Assembly: GCF_017876795.1 (NCBI RefSeq)
Contig: NZ_JAGIOR010000008.1
Coordinates: 1 to 64,000 of the forward strand
Source: Rhizobium leguminosarum
Lineage (GTDB): Bacteria; Pseudomonadota; Alphaproteobacteria; Rhizobiales; Rhizobiaceae
Length of the DNA: 64,000 nucleotides
Direction of reading: 5' to 3'
The translations under genes and the position numbers were made by a program. Position 1 is the stretch's first letter; each line of letters opens with the position of its first letter. Below are positions 60,928 through 64,000 of the stretch, in pieces. Below the pieces are notes generated by a model, which saw only the letters and a program-made list of their open reading frames with translations, ran no database searches and was not told the origin of the DNA.

Positions 60928-61860
60928 GAGTCTGACTCGAAAAGGTTTCAACGATATCCGTATCTTGCCAGCCGCCTGGTGAGCATTCGGATGTGAGCGA
61001 TGGTTATCCAGGCTTCTGCTGAAGCGATGGATGTCTCGAAGTCCTTGGCCAATCTTCTGCATCGTCCCAGCCAGGCGAACGTCCTCTCGACGACCCAGCG
61101 GCGCGGCAGGATTTCGAAACCCTTGGCCTTGTCGGTACGCTTGATAATTTCGAGTGTCCATTTTCCTATTTTCTGCAGCCGCTTTTTCAGCTTGTCGCCC
61201 GCATAGCCGCCATCGGCGAAGACATGAAGGAGCCACGGCCATCGGTTGCGGATAGATTTCAGGAGATCGGGAGCGCCGTCGCGGTCCTGGATATCAGCGC
61301 TGTGCACCATGAGGCCGACCATCAGCCCGAGCGTATCAACAATGATGTGGCGCTTGCGGCCCTTGATCTTCTTACCCGCATCAAAGCCCCGAATACCGCC
61401 GCTTTCAGTAGTTTTGACGCTTTGGCTGTCGATGGCGCCAGCCGTCGGTGAAGCTTCCTTCCCGTCCAGCTCCCGTGCCTCCATGACGAGGTGGTGGTTG
61501 ATCCGTGGCCAAAGACCCATTGCCCGCCATTCATAGAAATACCGCTGCACCGTTGAACAGGGCGGAAAGTCCTTCGGCAGCATCCGCCACTGGCAGCCTG
61601 TCGAAGCGATATAGAGAAGGGCGTTTAAAACCTCGCGCAGATCGGTCTTGCGTGGCCGGCCCAGGCGCCGTGGCGCGGGCATGAACGGCGCAATAAATTC
61701 CCATTCGCGATCGGTAACATCGCTTGCATATCGGCTCGTCCGACGGACATATTGCTGTCGGGTGGTTTCAGTCCAGGCCATTGTGCACTCCATCGAATCT
61801 TCGCAAATCCGAGGGAATCACAACTGGCTGAAATCACTCATATCTTTTTGGGGCAGCCTC
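60928..61860 (-). mobile_element. IS5-family (IS427-group) element, copy B
   Basis: 933 bp flanked by TTA on both sides (60925-60927, 61861-61863). The uninterrupted sequence at 51202-51316 carries a single TTA, which proves the 3-bp target duplication. Ends GAGTCTGACTCGAAAAG and GAGGCTGCCCCAAAAAG. Confidence 0.95.
60948..61781 (-). CDS. IS5-family (IS427 group) transposase, intact
   Basis: 277 residues from ATG 61781 (MAWTETTRQQYVRRTSRYAS). GRPRKTDLREVLNALLYIAS and GCQWRMLPKDFPPCSTVQRY are the N-terminal DUF4096-type part. DDE residues: IDSQSVKTTESGG, VFADGGYAGDKL, and [20 protein letters not shown] with the Glu. In this copy a single open frame encodes the whole protein. Probably active. 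Confidence 0.93.
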   Translation of the reverse strand: MAWTETTRQQYVRRTSRYASDVTDREWEFIAPFMPAPRRLGRPRKTDLREVLNALLYIASTGCQWRMLPKDFPPCSTVQRYFYEWRAMGLWPRINHHLVMEARELDGKEASPTAGAIDSQSVKTTESGGIRGFDAGKKIKGRKRHIIVDTLGLMVGLMVHSADIQDRDGAPDLLKSIRNRWPWLLHVFADGGYAGDKLKKRLQKIGKWTLEIIKRTDKAKGFEILPRRWVVERTFAWLGRCRRLAKDFETSIASAEAWITIAHIRMLTRRLARYGYR

Positions 61861-61863
61861 TTA

Positions 61864-61905
61864 GCAAAGCGCCCCGAACTGTTCAGACAAACCGAGCCAC
61901 CTCTA
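61864..61905 (+). repeat. Duplicate of the virE upstream region (right part)
   Basis: Matches 51275-51316 and ends at the TA where the next IS630 element is inserted. Confidence 0.9.
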
Positions 61906-63003
61906 GTGGTTTGATTCCAACACTTGGTGCCCACGTCTGACGGCTGCGATGATGTCGTCAGGGTCTGCTTTCCAGATGAAGGGCTTCGGCTCTTCATTGT
62001 GCTCTTTGATAAAGCGGTTGATGGCTGCCTGAAGATCAACGACCGAATGAAAGACACCGTTCCTCAGCCGACGACGGGTGAGTTTTGCGAAGAAACCTTC
62101 GACGGCGTTCAACCAGGAACAGGATGTCGGAACGAAGTGGAAGGTCCAGCGTGGATGGCGCGCCAACCAGGCCCGGACTTTGGGCTGTTTGTGTGTGGCG
62201 TAGTTGTCCAGGATGACGTGAACCGCCTTATCCTTCGGCAACTGAGCCTCAATGGTGTTGAGGAAGCGGATGAACTCCTGATGCCGGTGGCGCTGCATGT
62301 TGCGGCCGATGACGGAGCCGTCGAGAACATTCAGGGCAGCAAAAAGTGTGGTGGTGCCGTGGCGCTTGTAATCATGGGTCATCGTGCCGGCACGACCCTT
62401 CTTCATGGGAAGACCCGGCTGCGTCCTATCCAGCGCCTGGATCTGACTTTTCTCATCGACGGAGAGGACAATCGCATGGGCAGGCGGCGAGACGTAGAGA
62501 CCGACCACATCGTGAAGCTTCTCGGCGAAAGCCTTGTCGTTCGATAGTTTGAAGCTGCGCCACCGATGGGGTGCGAGACCATGCTCATGCCAGATCTTGA
62601 CGACTGAGGACGCCGCAATCCCCACAGCCTTTGCCATCGCACGAACCGTCCAGTGAGTGGCTTCCTGCGTGGGCGGCTCCTGCGTCAGAGCAACAACCCG
62701 GTCGACAAGATCAACCTCAAGCGGCGCAGTGCCGGGCGGCCGGCTCTTGTCGCGCAAAAGGCCGTCTACGCCTTCCGTCATGAAGCGCTCCTGCCAACGC
62801 CAGACGCAGGTCTTCGACTTAGCCGTCGCCTCCATGATCGCGACCGTTCCCAGACCCTCGTCGGTCATCAAGATGATCTTCGCCCGCCACACATGCTTTT
62901 GCGGCGATCTGCCTGCCGAAACGATTGCGTTCAGCCGAACCCGGTCGGCAGCGGAAACCTCAAATGTGACACCTGTGCGCATGCAGGACCGTCGCATATT
63001 CAT
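61903..63003 (-). CDS. IS630-family transposase (element 3), intact
   Basis: 366 residues, MNMRRSCMRTGVTFEVSAAD. HTH domain (IMEATAKSKTCVWRWQERFM), linker HWTVRAMAKAVGIAASSVVK, DDE residues in AIVLSVDEKSQIQALDRTQP, VHVILDNYATHKQPKVRAWL and TSCSWLNAVEGFFAKLTRRR (Glu). Single frame without slippery A-run, unlike the other two IS630 elements. The stop codon lies at the very end of the element. Confidence 0.93.
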   Translation of the reverse strand: MNMRRSCMRTGVTFEVSAADRVRLNAIVSAGRSPQKHVWRAKIILMTDEGLGTVAIMEATAKSKTCVWRWQERFMTEGVDGLLRDKSRPPGTAPLEVDLVDRVVALTQEPPTQEATHWTVRAMAKAVGIAASSVVKIWHEHGLAPHRWRSFKLSNDKAFAEKLHDVVGLYVSPPAHAIVLSVDEKSQIQALDRTQPGLPMKKGRAGTMTHDYKRHGTTTLFAALNVLDGSVIGRNMQRHRHQEFIRFLNTIEAQLPKDKAVHVILDNYATHKQPKVRAWLARHPRWTFHFVPTSCSWLNAVEGFFAKLTRRRLRNGVFHSVVDLQAAINRFIKEHNEEPKPFIWKADPDDIIAAVRRGHQVLESNH

Positions 63004-63050
63004 GCGAAAATTGGAATCCTAATCGGACTCCTTTGTCTCGATCAAACCAC
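61906..63050 (-). mobile_element. IS630-family element 3
   Basis: Ends GTGGTTTGAT(T/C) inverted at both sides, flanked by TA (61904-61905 and 63051-63052). Confidence 0.88.
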
Positions 63051-63062
63051 TAGGTGGCCTCA

Positions 63063-63263
63063 CGCCTAAGCAGTACATGAAGTCGATATTCAAAGCGACG
63101 GCGTTCGGGCGTCAACACTTTCATGCCGCCGAATTTGGCCTTCCATTTATAGATGTGGCTTCGCTGACGCCGTGCTTGCGGCAAAGCTCCGAGACCGGCG
63201 TGCCCGCCTCGTGCTCCTTCAGAACACCGATGATCTGTTCGTCCGTGAAACGATTGCGCTTCA
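63063..63263 (-). pseudogene. IS3-family OrfA fragment
   Basis: ATG 63263: MKRNRFTDEQIIGVLKEHEA, then GTPVSELCRKHGVSEA, the HTH of IS3-family (IS407-type) OrfA. A one-base loss precedes IYKWKAKFGGMKV. After that the sequence is unrelated. Confidence 0.85.
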
Positions 63264-63594
63264 TTCCCTGATCCTCTCGACGGGCCAGGGCTTACTTCAA
63301 AACGAATTATTTTCAACGGGGAAAGGTCAATTGAGTCGCAGCATCGGTTAGCCAAAAACCCGATGGAATTGCGTGATGGTCGCGATCTTGTGTTACGATT
63401 GTAGGATGCACAGAAGAACAAGTAGGGAGAGAAGCAGGGCGTTCGCTCCGTTAACTGTATGAATATATGTCAAATTCTGGCGGACTAGATTTTTCGGATT
63501 AAGCATCTGTTAACCATTAAGTGCTTGCAAACCAGTGGGGTTCGAGCGGTAAATCTGCCGTTGTGGCAACAAATACGCGAAAAGGGATTCTAAC
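63264..63594. other. IS end and repB upstream region
   Basis: No gene. It holds the IS3 left end (to about 63330) and an AT-rich stretch with TTAACCATTAAG near 63510, plausibly the upstream control region of the repB that follows. No repA is present upstream. Confidence 0.45.
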
Positions 63595-64000
63595 GTGACC
63601 GTCGTGACAACTCCAAATCGTAGAGCGGTGCCCAGCGTCGATGAAACAATTGGTGAGCAGGCTGATTTTCTAAGCTCGTACCTTCAGCCGATGAGTGAAG
63701 CACTTTTTCCATCCACATCTCAGAAGTTTCTGCGGAAGTTTATGTCCGTCGAAGCCCCGTGGTTAATAGGTGAAGCTGTTATCTCCATCGAAACGGTATC
63801 GATCCATAGAGCAGAGATCGTTGACCGAATCGCAATTCATGCAGATCCTGCATTCGACGCATTAGTCGCGAGTATCGCAGAACACGGACAGCAAATCCCG
63901 ATTCTCGTGCGGCCTAACACACAGGCGTCAGAACGATTAAAGATAGCTTACGGTCGTCACCGTGCGAAGGCTGCAGAGAACCTAGGCTGTTCTGTCCGCG
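63595..64000 (+). CDS. repB: RepB N-terminus (partial)
   Basis: 135 codons from GTG 63595 with AAGGG upstream; in-frame TAA at 63550 limits the start. WLIGEAVISIETVSIHRAEI, then DPAFDALVASIAEHGQQIPI, LVRPN and IAYGRHRAKAAENLGCSVR are the ParB-like core of RepB, parallel to TTPILVRPSS...FGHRRLKVAKELGIPVK in the 45.3-kb RepB. The first ~45 residues differ from other RepB proteins. It lacks an adjacent repA. It runs off the window end and may be the other half of the RepB at 1-181. Confidence 0.82.
   Translation, partial: MTVVTTPNRRAVPSVDETIGEQADFLSSYLQPMSEALFPSTSQKFLRKFMSVEAPWLIGEAVISIETVSIHRAEIVDRIAIHADPAFDALVASIAEHGQQIPILVRPNTQASERLKIAYGRHRAKAAENLGCSVR

Overview
The window is accessory plasmid DNA from the Rhizobiaceae (Agrobacterium/Rhizobium/Ensifer group). 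The evidence is repABC-type replication genes, a Ti/Ri-type virC/virD/virE set, T-DNA border repeats enclosing a plant-type gene, and eroded Ti-type traAFBH and traI-trb genes. Much of the rest is insertion sequences, many degenerate, several nested in one another or in earlier genes.

Layout. 1-1.6 kb: 3' end of a repB and a complete repC (replicon 1). 1.7-4.9 kb: IS debris, including an IS110-type pseudogene split by an IS630 element. 5.2-8.9 kb: virC2-virC1 divergent from virD1-virD2; the VirD2 tail carries five 46-residue repeats. 9-13.2 kb: IS5/IS427, IS66 and ISAzo13 material, the last inside a serine recombinase gene. 13.2-23.2 kb: two Tn3-family transposons in inverted orientation; their swapped target duplications show that the DNA between them was inverted. 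24.0-25.6 kb: a miniature T-DNA of about 1.5 kb with left border, right border and overdrive-like tract, one RolB/Plast-family gene with plant-like promoter signals, and a 150-bp palindrome built on the left border. 25.6-33.9 kb: IS903-like, IS4, IS66 and IS6 elements, a DUF6429 gene, one hypothetical gene, and a gene-free block of inverted and phased repeats. 34.0-36.6 kb: traA 3' end, traF, traB, traH. 36.6-37.4 kb: a possible ADP-ribosyltransferase-fold toxin/antitoxin pair. 39.3-40.2 kb: a zeta-type toxin with a small partner between IS6 ends. 41.1-43.6 kb: broken trbC, trbB and traI. 44.0-47.7 kb: a complete repABC (replicon 2). 48.1-50.9 kb: recombinase and transposase remnants. 51.4-55.0 kb: virE1-virE2-virE3. 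57.7-59.8 kb: virD4. 59.8-63.3 kb: more IS elements and duplicated fragments. 63.6 kb to the end: the 5' part of a repB.

Function. The genes that process and export T-strands are here: VirC1/C2 act at overdrive, VirD1/D2 nick borders, VirD4 couples to the secretion channel, VirE1/E2 coat the T-strand, VirE3 is an effector. They sit in cis with a tiny T-DNA. No virA, virG or virB genes are in the window, so transfer would need these from elsewhere. Conjugation genes are broken (traF, traB, traI, trbB, trbC), so the plasmid is probably not self-transmissible by the tra/trb route. Replicon 2 looks complete. Replicon 1 has no repA in view. The window ends inside repB and starts inside repB on the same strand, which would fit a circular molecule only slightly larger than the window, but a larger plasmid is not excluded.
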